Below, in pieces: positions 45,301 to 57,000 of a stretch of 64,000 bases of DNA (positions are counted from its first letter, which is position 1; each line of letters starts with the position of its first letter). The translations under genes were made by a program, and so were the position numbers. The DNA lies in assembly GCA_019973155.2 (NCBI GenBank), contig BPQB01000072.1:115925-179924 (forward strand). Reading direction: 5' to 3'. The notes below the pieces were generated by a model. That model saw only the letters and a list, made by a program, of their open reading frames with translations, had not been told where the DNA came from and did no database searches. The DNA is from Phanerochaete sordida (lineage: Eukaryota; Basidiomycota; Agaricomycetes; Polyporales; Phanerochaetaceae).

Positions 45301-47266
45301 CTGTGTGGCTGACCGTGACCAATAATGTATTCTCTAGGCGTCGCGGGCTCCTCGGAGAATGAGAGAGCGACGTTGAATAAATCGCGGAGCGTTCACAGGC
45401 TTTTATACCTTCTCCACGCGGTTCAGAGACTTCGAGGGCTTCCCGCTGCACGCAAGAGGTTCGAAGAAGTCCTCGCGACTGCGGTGGACGCCGCGGTGAC
45501 ATGAAGCGCCACGATCACGTGCGTCGCCGGCACGCGCTTCGTGCACTGCCTCCGTCCCGTTCGCCTACCCGGACCCGTCGCGCGAAGTACTGCTCCTCTG
45601 CAGAGCGCACGCATTTTTCTCTCAGGCCTTGCCTGTGTCTTCACGGCTTCATCGAATCGGCGCCCGTGGCGTGCACGCCGACCATTCTTGCTGTCCCCGC
45701 TGCGTTCGTGCCTCGCCCACACCCTGCGACGGCGGTCGGTTTGATTCTCCGCGCACCAGCCCCTCAACGCATTGTCATAGACCTTGGCATCCGCCCCAGG
45801 GAACCCCTCGCTTACTCTGCGGCTGTTCTGCTTCCGACAGTGTTCCTTCTTGCTCGCCCGACGCCCGCGCCCGCGTCTGCTGCTGCCGTCGCAGTCGTCC
45901 AATGCAAGACCAAACCGGTCACGTCCAGCCCGGCGTCGACAAAACCTACCTCCAAGACGATCAGAATGAAACCAACCATTCTTATCCAGTGGAGGCTTGA
46001 GGCTCAGGGAGATGCTGGCGAGAAGCTGGAGAATGTCGAGGTAGACCTGGAGGTGCTGCACGGTCGCCAGAACTGCGAGGACGATTACCACGCAGGTGCG
46101 CTTGCTATGCTCTTCTCTACTTTCCGTGCTTACACGACGCGCAGGCTCTGACCTGATGGTGGCTGCCTTTCGTCATTCAAAAGAAGGCGTGGTGTCATCT
46201 TGAAGCCAGCAGATCAGCTCATTGTCCGCTGTGTCGCTCGCCGGAGGCACATGACTCGACAGACACTGGCATGCCCCGCGAAGAGGTTCGATATGCTAGC
46301 AATATGGTTGAACGTGCGCGACACGGACAGAACTTTCGAAACGCCTGGTACACACTCCATCCTGCGCGCATACACGCATGACTAATCCCGATTCCACGTA
46401 GCTGCAGAGGAAGAGCGGGAGCTTGTCTACCAGTCCGGCCTCGGGTGGAAGAACATCAACGTTGGGCTGAAGCGACGCGTACTCTCGCTCTCCTTTCCGG
46501 CGAGTGCTCTGTTCCTCTGATTTCGACCTCGCTCACCGCTGCTTATATGCAGATCGACCCCGTACGGCGCGTCGACCCGCAGCAGAGCTAGCCCGGGGTC
46601 CTTAGGCAGTACTTCACCTTTCTTCTTCCAGCCAGAGATCTTACGAGCGATAGTCGCGCTCGTAGCCAACGCTGTGCAGTACGTCATTGCAAAGGGAGAA
46701 TGCAGCGTCGTGAGCTATCTAACACCTCGCGGAGGCTCGTGATAGCTGACGTGCTTCGGACAGACCGTCGTGCAGCCCTCTCGCGAGGTCATCAAAACTT
46801 GTCGGCGATCGCGCAAGAGGACCGCGGGCGTCGCGACGACGACGCTTTCCATCGTTGTCGGGGGTACACTGGGAGTGATCAATGAAGGTACGCTCGTGTG
46901 ATTGACCTTCTTCCGTGTAGTCTCCAGGCTGACCCTCTTTGTCTTCGATCTTCGCAGAACGGTCGCGTTCGTCCAGTCTTTGGAAGTCCGCGCTGCAATC
47001 TAAGCCTTGTGCCAGATTATGAACTTGAATATCGGCGTCCGTACGTCTCCTGTCTCTGTGTCGTACCCGAGCACACGCTGACAGAATTGCGATATCCTAG
47101 GATATGCCAAGCTTTGCGACGACGTTTGAGTGCGTTCGATGGACCTGCGCGACCAAATCGTACACAGGCGGCATGCGAAGCATTCGCCCATCATCAAGCT
47201 CCCCGACGCTCGTGATCAGGAAGAGAATCGGGCCGTCGTCGAGAAGGTACGTCTTGGCATCGTCCT
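45301..47266 (+). pseudogene. block F remnant, unit 4, first part
   Basis: Includes the longest open stretch of block F: about 45501-46100, with the hydrophobic segment AYSAAVLLPTVFLLA and then QGDAGEKLENVEVDLEVLHG before a GTGCGC donor. The next exon ELVYQSGLGWKNINVGLKRR (about 46410-46470) is open, but its donor is GC instead of GT (46500). IDPVRRVDPQQS then meets a stop near 46590. IVALVANAVQYVIAKGEC lies near 46652-46705. The block is cut at 47266 by the next transposon. Confidence 0.45.
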
Positions 47267-49662
47267 CATCTGGGAAAACCCCAAACGCTATATACCAGTA
47301 TATAGCCTTAATACCTGTAAATAGCATTGCATTAGCAGCAAGAACTAATGAACTGACCCCCTGATTAAATTTACTATGATAGTACTATGATAGTGCTAAA
47401 TAGTGGTCGGATAGTGGCCCAATAGCGGCGAATAGTGGCTCAATAGCCCCGTTGAGTGCTATCAAATTACTCAATGCTTTGTTGTGCAGTCGCTGTATAC
47501 ACGCTTGGCCCACCCATGCTGGTACTTAACAATATTGCTTATTCAGATACATGGTAGTACTACAGGGTACACAGGGTGCAGACGGCGCAATCGAGCCTGA
47601 GCAGCATAGACCTGCAGGACATACTCGAGTTCAGGTGCCTAGCTCGGCGGCATGCATGGAGCCAGTCACGGGACAACCCCTTGTTGATACCGATGCTGCC
47701 TGCGTCTGGACTCCGGCGCCGGGGCTCTGCGGTCGTCACGATGCCACAGCAACCACAGGTGCGCCACAAGGGACGCCGCTGCTTCGGAATGTGGACCATA
47801 CACTTGACAAGCTTCACGAAGGTGAAACAGGTCGCTCCAGCATACGCTCGAGGCGGCGGCGGTGTCTACATATGTCAGCAAGCCACAAGATGCGCCGCGC
47901 GCGAGATGTCATGAACCGCCTGCGAGGCCGTGACAAATACGCAACGCGAGAACATACCTTACAGAGTAGCGTATACTGGCAGAGTGCAAGCTGTCGCGGG
48001 GCGGGTCCTCCTAGCGTGAGACGTTCAAGCGCAGGTCGTACACGCTGCAGGGTCCGCCATGGGCGAGTTCGAACGGCGTTTCTTCAGGCCTGATAGGTGC
48101 GCGTTTACGATGTGGTACCACATAACGAGACTGGGAACTGATTTCAGCTAGTGCGCGAGGCAGGTAAGGTGCACGTCCTCACACGCGTTCGCGGTAGCTC
48201 GCGCGGCCTTGCTGCGGCTCGTGCGGCTCGTGGACGGCGCGCTCCTCTGAGGTCCCGTTGCAGTAGCTCCGCTCGCCGCTAAAGCGGAAGCTCTAGTACG
48301 AGAGATCGCCGCTGTGGTACCGGACGCAGCTGTTGCAGGCACAGAGCGAGGTGTGCTCCATGGCGTGGGCGCAAGGTGTGCTTCATGGCCTGAGCGTGCT
48401 GGCTGGAGTAACGGTGCTTGGGACTGGAGACATGGATGTCGTACTCTGTTACTGTATAGATGTGTGAGCTATTGCAACTCGATACGGCGCGCACCTAGAC
48501 AAGTTGCCAGCACTCCATCCTCGCTCCATCCACTCCTCCTCCTCCGAGGCCGGTCGGTAGCGCGGTCCTGAGCTGTATTGCGTTGACGAGAGGCGGTAGG
48601 TATACTTGATGGACGCACAAGCATTCGGAGGTGAAGACGAAAGTGGGAGAGGGAGGGTGGTAAGTGATGGTTGGAGTTCAAGTTGAACTTCGCGCGGCAT
48701 CAGGCGCTACACGCAAAGCGCCGAAGACCCCGGCGCTTTGCTCGCCGCTCCGCTTCTGCGCCACGATAATAATGGGTAAAGCTCACTGCAGCCCAATCTC
48801 TGTATAGACCTCGCTCGTAGTGGCGACTAGATCCTTGCGTGATCGCGCCAGGACCGCGTAACTGTCTTCTCGAAAGGCTGTATTGCGCAGCTACAAAAGA
48901 AGCATTATCGGTTGCGTGCGCCACTGTGCATGACCTCCAATGGACAAGTGCAGGACGATCACTGTGCCCTCGACATCAAGACAGTGACATGCACATGCCT
49001 ATCTCGCTCTTAGACGAACAAGAAGGCCGTGTGTCCGAACTCTGCGCATTGAGGCCCAACAACTTGAAAAGCCCACTTGTGTCGTCCATGTGGCGTCTGC
49101 GGCGATATCACAATCTGTGAATGTACTCAGGGTTGCTGTAAGCTGTATAGTATGCGGTCGTATGTGTCTCATCGCTATTGACCAGTTGATCATGTGCATA
49201 TGCTCTAGAGAAGCCCCAGGCTGTCTTGTTCTACATTGCTGTACAATCTGCACACACTGAGAGCGGTAGGAAGTAACTGTGCCTCGTTTGCTTGAGAATA
49301 AGACGAATAGATGTAGAGAAATATTCTGATAGTTGAATAGTGTATGTAGTGCTTACATAGTACACCACAAATACAATAGTCGCAACTGAATATTAAGGGA
49401 GTGAGATAGCAAAGATCACTGCGGCATAGCATTGGCGGAGTCGAAATACCCTTGGCATAGTTCTGCAAGAGCAGAATAGCAAAGGAATAGTAGCGACTTA
49501 GCACATTAGCAAGAATAGACCGTAGATAACCTGGTCATAGGAGAATTAGTACTCACAGAGTTCAGAGATAGCATGCATTAGTATTTTAACCAGACCATAG
49601 TTTTTCAGGAGTACCAGTAGCACTAAATACGAGCTAATTAGCGTTTGGTGTTTTTCCAGATG
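47267..49662. mobile_element. inverted-repeat transposon of about 2.4 kb in block F
   Basis: The left end begins CATCTGGGAAAACCCCAAAC and the right end is the inverse (GTTTGGTGTTTTTCCAGATG). 22 of the 24 terminal bases match. It interrupts a sequence that is continuous in unit 3 (near 35460). The target duplication is CT, or CTC if the element starts one base later. Both ends are AT-rich with many short ATAGTGG, ATAGC and ATAGT motifs in the subterminal regions. The middle (about 47540-49130) is GC-rich like host genes and may be captured host DNA; it contains a 180-codon plus-strand frame (47551-48093) without recognisable domains. No transposase was recognised. Superfamily undetermined. Confidence 0.7.
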
Positions 49663-49865
49663 CTCTGCGCGAGGCAATGCCAGATCTAAACTTCCCTCGG
49701 CAGATCTGCGAGACGCACAGTGGGACGGACTTCACGTGTACGTCCTCCGATGCGGAGGCCAATGCGTTCTGGTCAAACCACAAGAATGCACTACACTCCG
49801 GTCTTGCGCTCATCGAGGGCAGTCGCGGCTGGAGCACGAACGTCTAGTACGGAGCATTTGCGACT
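49663..49865 (+). pseudogene. block F fragment between two insertions
   Basis: Resumes block F exactly where it was cut at 47266. It encodes the ICETHSGTDFTCTSSDAEAN segment and a WSTNV with stop, as in unit 3 (35500-35643). Confidence 0.5.
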
Positions 49866-51025
49866 AGTGTGCAAGCGGGCCAGAGTGTGAACACTTGGCG
49901 GGTACGATTTCTTCATTCTTCTTTGAACTTCCCCAGCCACCCACCTCTATAAATAGCTATAATTCATCACATTACACTGAAAACTCCAAGCAAAGCGTAA
50001 TATACTTATACAACCCCTGAGCAACTTGAGTAGCAATACATGATTTGGATAGTAGGCAATGATACCTTGTGCTTTGTAGATTTGGAAGTCTTGAGTGATG
50101 AAAACAGGTATAGAAGCTGCTCAGTCTTCAAGTCCCAAGTTCAAGAGGCCAGATTATATATTGATTGTAGCTGTATGGGAAATAGTGTGTCATGCACAGC
50201 TGTAGCCATGCGAGGTGGAGACCCAGGCTTTATGTAGAGTGTTATTCAAGATGAGTCTCAGTCTCTTAGACCTTACCAGAGCCTCTGAACAGCCTATGCA
50301 GGGCATAAATGGAGTTTTCTGGCCAAATAGATATTTTCTGCTGTACTACGCTTAGTGTATAGCTTCAGTATACACAGCTCAGTGTTTTGAAATGTGGCTG
50401 CTGTATATCATCAATCTGAAGAAGTCCCACAAAGTGTAGATTCGAACACTGTTACCAAGATTTCAAGCTGTATCTGGCTGTATGTAGATACTAGGAGCAT
50501 ATATAATTACTTCGGGGCCAGCAATGGCTGACAGGCATCAGACACACAGTATCATCAGGTTCAGAGGCTTACAACCGACTCTGAGCTTGCGGAGGAAGGT
50601 TAACGAGCCTTGCGCGCTAAATAAGCGCCCCAAGGCGCCTAAATTTCGGAAATGCGCACATTGCAAGAAGCTCTGTATGGCTTCCACAAATTTATATCCT
50701 ATACGACTATACATATTATGAGCCCTATACACTCACGCTACATGCTGGACATCAAATAAAAAGGATGTTGTGCCATTTCAGATGTCATGTTCCCATTTGG
50801 GAAGGCACAGAATGATCTGAAACAAGATGTGCCTCCTGATAGCTCCCACTATACAATATGGTGATTTTGATGTTATAGATCCTGTATATAGCACCTGGAG
50901 TATATGTATACCAAGTTTCATGTCAATCGGAGCAGTAGAACGCTCGGGGCAGAAAAAAGTCTCAATGTAGAAAAGCTCTCAAAGTGCTGGTCTGAATTGG
51001 AACGATGTCTTCACTTCATTCAGAA
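49866..51025. mobile_element. AT-rich insertion, possible Helitron in reverse orientation
   Basis: Interrupts block F between GAGCATTTGCGA and CTGCAGTGCGTGGG, which adjoin in units 2 and 3. The left end starts with CTAG after an A. Sixteen bases in, it has a hairpin (CCAGAGTGT, loop GA, ACACTTGG, one bulged base), which is the layout of a Helitron 3' end read backwards. The other end is not defined, and I see no Rep/helicase or inverted repeats. The body is AT-rich and non-coding, unlike its surroundings. The insertion is clear; the class is tentative. Confidence 0.5.
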
Positions 51026-51569
51026 ATCGTAAATCTGCAGTGCGTGGGTTGCTGATCAGACGGCTCAGCATCACCGTAAGCAGAATTCCTCAGCTCGTGC
51101 ACGAACCGATTCAGGGCATCTAGACTAGCGGCGGCCTGTGCGCACGATCAGTGGGCATATCGGCGACGGTGCGTACTCCTCAAGCGGGGCGCCCTCGCTG
51201 CGACCTGGGCTCTTACATGGGCGCTGATGCCGGTCGCAGGTCAAGAATACGCACTGTCGTTCTTCACGACGGACGACGAACTCGCCATCGCGCAGAATCT
51301 CGTCCATTGGATGGGCGAGCGTGCGGTATGTCTTCGCGGGACACGTGCGTTCTCTGCGCTTGAGCCTTCCCCCACGAGCTAAATTCGGTCGTGATAAGTA
51401 CGAGCGATCGCTCATGGCTGAAGATTGGACAGGCCTATCGGGATGGCAATTCACAATCTGCGCATCGTCGCGAGCTCGGGCGCGGCTTTTGCTGCGCATG
51501 AATGCGAGAGATGATATTGATCGTTCGGAGCTCGAATGTACCGTACGCCACTCGATGTCTACAATATAT
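51026..51569 (+). pseudogene. block F remnant, unit 4, last part
   Basis: Matches 35660-36305 of unit 3. Includes DDELAIAQNLVHWM near 51273-51312 and the sequence leading into the DUF6535 promoter (CCGTACGCC, CTCGATGTCTACAATATAT). Confidence 0.45.
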
Positions 51570-53723
51570 TACTCTATTATTATGCACATCGACCGTAGGT
51601 AACAATTCCATTCAACTGCACATCGCGAGGTCTATTGACCTGGGATGCACGTCTGACCCTCAGCCAGCTTATATACTACTCTGGTCACTCCGGTCCCGAA
51701 CCTGGGTCTCGTGCGTTCAATCATCCACCACGGTCACGCTCACGGCCGCCAACGTGGCAACCCAGCTGCAGTTACCCTGGGTCAGACCGAATACGCCCAG
51801 GGCCGGCGATCCCTCGAGTTTTTCCTCTTCTCTCTCCCTTCACCTCCTCGCCATGCTCCAATGCCCCGCCATGCTTTCTAGCAGAGGTGCGTTTCGTCTA
51901 CGGTCTTGGCTCTGTCCTCATTGCTTCACAAATGACTGTTTGCATAGCACGGAGGGGTTGCGACCGTCTTATAGTATCAGCGCGGCGTGCGCAAGCGCAT
52001 GGACGGGCCGCTAGGCCAGCTGCACGCCGGTTCGTCATGCTGGAGGCCGGCAGTAGGGGCAGCGATGCCCTCGACATCGGGACCAGACTCTGACTCCGAG
52101 TTGGAGCCAATGTCGAGCCCATGTGCGGACCGCAGGGGACGAGGAGGTGGAACCGTCGGCGCACGGCGCGCAGGATCGGGGTTACGCAGAGTGGAGGACG
52201 TACACGCCCGGCCCAATCCGCTCGCTCTAGCCGCCGCCGCCGCACACGGGCCCGCGGCGTCGCTTGCGTAGAGCTCGAGCGTCGCAGTGTAATGCCTGAC
52301 TCCGCCTACCAGCTGCATGGTGACAACATTTGCGGCGACGTGGCCCCGACATCAGCTGCGTCCGGACGATGAGGCTCGTGCCGGTCGCCGAGGCGAATGG
52401 GCTCGCGGCGCGTGCGCCTTCCAGCGCCGCGTACAATGCGATGGACCCCATGAGGCCGCGGACGATGCGGCGTCCGTAGCGAGCACCATCGTGGGCGACG
52501 CGACTGCGGCGCCGCTTGCCCCACTCGCAAAAATTCGCACGCGCTAGCGACGCAAGGCGCTGCTGTGCCCCTTCGTGCTGTTCTTTTCCAGCGCTCAGCT
52601 CGAACGACAGCTCTCCGAGCGCAGCTGCGGCCCTCAAGCCAACGGTACCTTCATGTGAGCCGCCGAGTTCTCTGGACAGGTCTTCGGAGCGCAGCTCGTC
52701 ATTTCCTTGCGGACCACACTGACCGTACACGCAGGAATCGTTCCGAACGTGACCCAGAAACCCGCGTAAGCCGTCCATCATGAGCCTTCTCGTCGGGCTT
52801 TCGGTCAGAGATATCACTAACGCACCGCCGCAGCACGCAGCTACTACTGTGGCAAGCACTCTCGGAGCGCTCGGTGGTGGCACCTCTTGCGGACGTTCCG
52901 ATGATCTCTCTCGGTACGCTCACCGTAAGCATGCTCATGAGCACCGTCAACTGCTCCTGGCCCACTTCCGATGGCGCGCATCATGGGTCCCGAATTGCCG
53001 AGATTGCAGGTGCGTGCTCCTTATATACGGTGGGAATGAGTGCTTCTCCTCAGACCGAGGGATCGAGACGCAGGGTCGCGAGCGCTGTCCTTCGTCTTTC
53101 ATGCCGTGACCGTTGTGTCAGCGGCTGCGTACCACGATCCCCGGAAGCACGCTTGGCACAGGCGATTGCACGCACCGTGCATGCTACTAACACCTTCCAA
53201 AGTTGCGGCTTACCTTCTCGGCTGCATGTACGACAGAGGTTGGTATCTCGCTTCATTCCGCGTCCTAAGGGTCGTTCACGTTCCGCACGGTATTCCATGT
53301 ATCGTACTCCGCTCCTGCACGTTTAATAACATTTACTCTCAATTGTACGTACGGAGCAGCATTAAGTTGGGACCTAATCAAGCGCCATCGGAGTTCTGGA
53401 GGGTTGCCGCGGTCTCAGGACCTTGCCCGGTCTACCGCGACACGTTTGGCTATCAGTGAGCAGTGACTCGGATGTACTGCAGACGGCGCGATGGGATCGG
53501 AGCAGGACAAGGAAATCACATCATTCTCGGTGGACGCAGGACTGCAGGTATCATGCGGTCCTGGCGGTATCTAGCTTTGTCTACCGATATTGTCGTGCGA
53601 CGTTTGTTCCCGAGGTTGCTGTGTTTGATTTGGAGCGTGCGGTCGAATTTCCAGTCGGAGCGCAGCAAAGGCGTTTCGTTGTAAAATAGCCTCCTCCCCG
53701 GAGCGGAGCGAAGGGATTTCTTG
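51570..53723. mobile_element. 2.15-kb insertion inside the promoter region of DUF6535 gene 5
   Basis: Unit 3 reads CTACAATATATATAATGCAT without a break. Here the left half ends at about 51569 and the right half resumes at about 53724, both at TATATAT-type sequence, which could be a short target duplication. No terminal inverted or long direct repeats are seen. Inside are a TATA-like CTTATATACT near 51670, a pyrimidine-rich leader and ATG near 51854, and a 218-codon minus-strand frame (52883-52227) with a hydrophobic N-terminus (VLATVVAACCGGALVISLT). Neither frame is recognised. It could be a transposed host segment rather than a transposon. Confidence 0.45.
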
Positions 53724-54015
53724 TATATATAATGCATGCGATGTTTGCTGATCTCGAAATATCTGCGAGAATCGTCGCTCCCTTTACAGGCGCTGCATGC
53801 GACATTCTCGGGCGGCACCTGCGTTGCGATAAGAAGGGAAGCGTCTTCTTCTACGTGAAGAGGCCATGCGCACAGGTACACGAAGCAAGGCGGTGCACCA
53901 CGAGCTTCCCTGCATGCACGCGCGCTTTGCCGAGAGACCTGTGCTGGGGCTTATACCGATTGCAGCGTGCTCTCCCACGCAAGGCTTTCCTCCCACCGCC
54001 ACCTCGACTCGCCCC
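53724..54015 (+). promoter_or_regulatory. proximal promoter of DUF6535 gene 5
   Basis: TATATATAATGCATGCGATG at the left edge, TGCGATAAGAAGG near 53823 and GGTGCACCACGAGC near 53893. Nearly identical to the region before gene 3. Everything further upstream is displaced by the insertion at 51570-53723. Confidence 0.5.
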
Positions 54016-57000
54016 ATGTCGAACCCGTCGCCCTCGCCGTCAAGGGCAGCTTCCAGCCATAGTCTTTCCCAATTCGAACTTCCGGAGGAGGCTCGCAATG
54101 CCACAAATCCTGCTTCCGAAGCTGATGATATAGCAGAAGAGCGCCGTACCGACGCAGCGTCGGGCGCGAGTGAAGCTAACAGCCATGATCCTCGCCCCAA
54201 GCAATCGCAGCAGGAGCCTTCACCCGGGCCACTCGGCGGCGTAGCTGGCGCCGCCAACGACGAGCCTGCAACTACGACCTCGGTGCCCGTCCCTCAGGAG
54301 CTTTTAACAAAGCTTATCGATGCACTATCCAAAGTATGTATGATGCTGCCGGAATATTGTCACTAGACTAATTCTTAGCCAAAGCTCGAGCCACCGGAGA
54401 AGGTTTCAGGGTGGGCAGGCATCGAAGGGCACCTGTTCAAGCACGACACCGAGGAGATGGAATACTATGGGAAGGATATTGATACGCTTTTGGTCTTTGT
54501 GCGTCACTAATTATCGGGTCCGATCCGGAACCCTCACTATACATGTTTTCCCAGGCTGGATTGTTCTCCGCATTCCTCACTGCATTCGTTGTGCAGACCT
54601 ACCCGATGCTCACTGATGATGATAGTTCCACCACTAACCAGCTCCTCGCACTCAGCGTCTCTATGCAGCTCCGCACCACTGGCGCGAGTGTCCCTTCCAC
54701 CGTCAACTCCACACTCACATCCCTCATCGATGCACAGCCATTCTCCCCTCCAACATCCTCACGAGCAATCAACATCCTCTTCTTCCTCAGCCTCGTTCTC
54801 AGTCTCTCTGCTGCTCTGTTTGGCATCCTTGCGAAGCAGTGGCTTCGCGAATACCTCCGCTGGAATTCACCTTTGGCACTACCCCGAGAGAATGTGCTTG
54901 TTCGCCAAGACCGCATCGAGGCATGGGAATCTTGGAATGTCGCGGCGACGATGGCCTCCATCCCCGCCCTTTTGGAGCTTGCCATGGTCCTTTTTCTCTG
55001 CGGCGTTGTCGTGCTCCTGTGGACACTGGACGACGTGGTCGCCATCATCATCACCATATTTGCTGCACTCTTCTTGGTTGCAGCAGCAATGTTCACACTC
55101 CTCCCTATCATTTATAAGCGCTGCCCGTACAAGTCGCCTACTGCCTGGGCCTGTGTTGTAGCATATTTGGTGGCACAGCGCCTCTGCATTTACTGCGCTG
55201 TATTATTCACTGCGCAATGGGCAGAGCCTCCGCAGGATCAGGATGATGCGCCCTGGGCAGAGCCCCTGCAGGATCAGAATGATGCGCCCTGGGCAGAGCC
55301 CCTGCAAGAGCAGGATGATGTGCCCTGGGCAGAGCCCCTGCAGGAGCAGTATGACGCGCCATGGTACAAATCTAGATGGCAACAGCTATGTCATGTCATG
55401 CAAAATTATCATCAAGTGCACTCTGCGACAGCTTGGCCTTCTATCTTGAGCTCTTGGAGAGACAGAGACCTCGAAAGCTGCCGTGAAGTACGAGGCAAGC
55501 TTGGCGGAAAGCCATACTTGGGCACACAATTAGTACAGATTACTGCAGACTCCATCAAGGAGGTGAATTTCAGTTTCGAGCAAAGTACATCCAACACACC
55601 CAGAGCCATAGTGATAGGTCTTATGGAGAGCATGCTCAGGCTAGAAGCAAGCAGAGTTAGCCATCTCGCAGACTGGGTACTGGAAGCCATCGCAGTGACA
55701 CCACTTCTAATTCGTGCACTTGACTGGGTAAAGCTTTCATCACAGGATCTGCGAGTACACACCTACATTGCGGAATGTGCTGAGTCTGGTTGCAACCCTC
55801 CTCTGGAACCTACCCTTCGATGCACAAGATTGTTGCACAGCATATCTTGTGGCATGGAGGACCATTCTTCTTGCCGTGCAGCAGAATCTTCTTGACAAAC
55901 CACACACAGTACTAGAAGCCTTAAATGCCTTAAAGGATGAAACTGGCGGTCCTGGCCTGCCTGACAATGACAACAGGCTTGTAGAACAGGCGGCGAAGTA
56001 CAGCAAAGAAATTGGGCCCTATCGCCGTTACTTCTTCAAGATGCTCCTTCCCATGAAAGACTGGGATCAGGAATGTGCAGCATCCACAAAGGAACTGGTT
56101 GGCCAGTGCATGGTCGCTGATTTTGACCGTGCCATTAGCCAGGATTCTGAGCATGCAGATTCAATGCCTGCATTGGATATGTGTGTCATCCTTCGCCATA
56201 TGAGTTCTGGAGCTGGCAAAGATGCCTCATGGTACATGGAAGCACTCCGTGTGATGTTGAAGGCTGTATCAAATAACTCACACCAGTACAAACAATTGCA
56301 CGAATTCATTTGCCTAGAGCTTGCAGTGCATAAAAGGCTCAAGATCACGTCAGACAATCACTTAGGTTTGTGTAGTCGATCTCGATTCCAAGTGCATTAT
56401 TGCTCATCGCGCATACTCTGATAGTGGGAATGGATGAAGATACAACAGTCAATGACACGGCCACCTTGTTGCGGCAGTGGTTCAATGAAGATTTTGCGAC
56501 CGCAACCGAGGAATACTTCCGCATGTTCTTCTTGATAGCTGAGCGGTGGCTCACCGACGGGCAGCTGCGTACTACTGAGCAAGCCCATTTTGAGGCCATC
56601 TTGCGCAAGATATCCCTGGCACTGGATGCATTTGCAGCAAGCCATACCAGTGAGACATTCCCTGCAGCATGGGAGAAACTTCGCGATGTTATCTGGAGCT
56701 TACGACAGAGGGCCGATGGAACATTCACAGAGTCACAGCTTCGGTGCACGGAGTTCCGATGTGTGGCACATGCATGCGAAAAGATGTACCCTTTGAACAC
56801 TGAAGGGTACACTGCCTGGAGCATACATTCCATTATGTGCATTGCCCACAAGGAGGTCGAAGTGTGCGAGGAAGGCGCGGACTGCCTTTGGTCCGAACAC
56901 CAGTGCGATGTCAACCGGAGTGACTGGGATGAACCTTGCGCAACGCTTGAAGCAAAATGCTCCGTTCTGCACAAGATCCGAGAGCGTGCTCAGAAGCCAC

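Noticed and set aside
45423..46091. 222-codon minus-strand open frame in unit 4
   Set aside because: It is opposite the conserved GDAGEKLENVEV exon of block F and is very Arg-rich, typical of a shadow frame. No equivalent is open in the other units.
47267..49662. LTR retrotransposon
   Set aside because: The ends are inverted, not direct, repeats. No TG...CA ends, primer-binding site or reverse transcriptase motifs were seen.
52227..52883. 218-codon minus-strand frame as a confident gene
   Set aside because: It is GC-rich with frames open on several phases, has no recognised domain and no paralogue in the window. It is kept only as a remark under the insertion.
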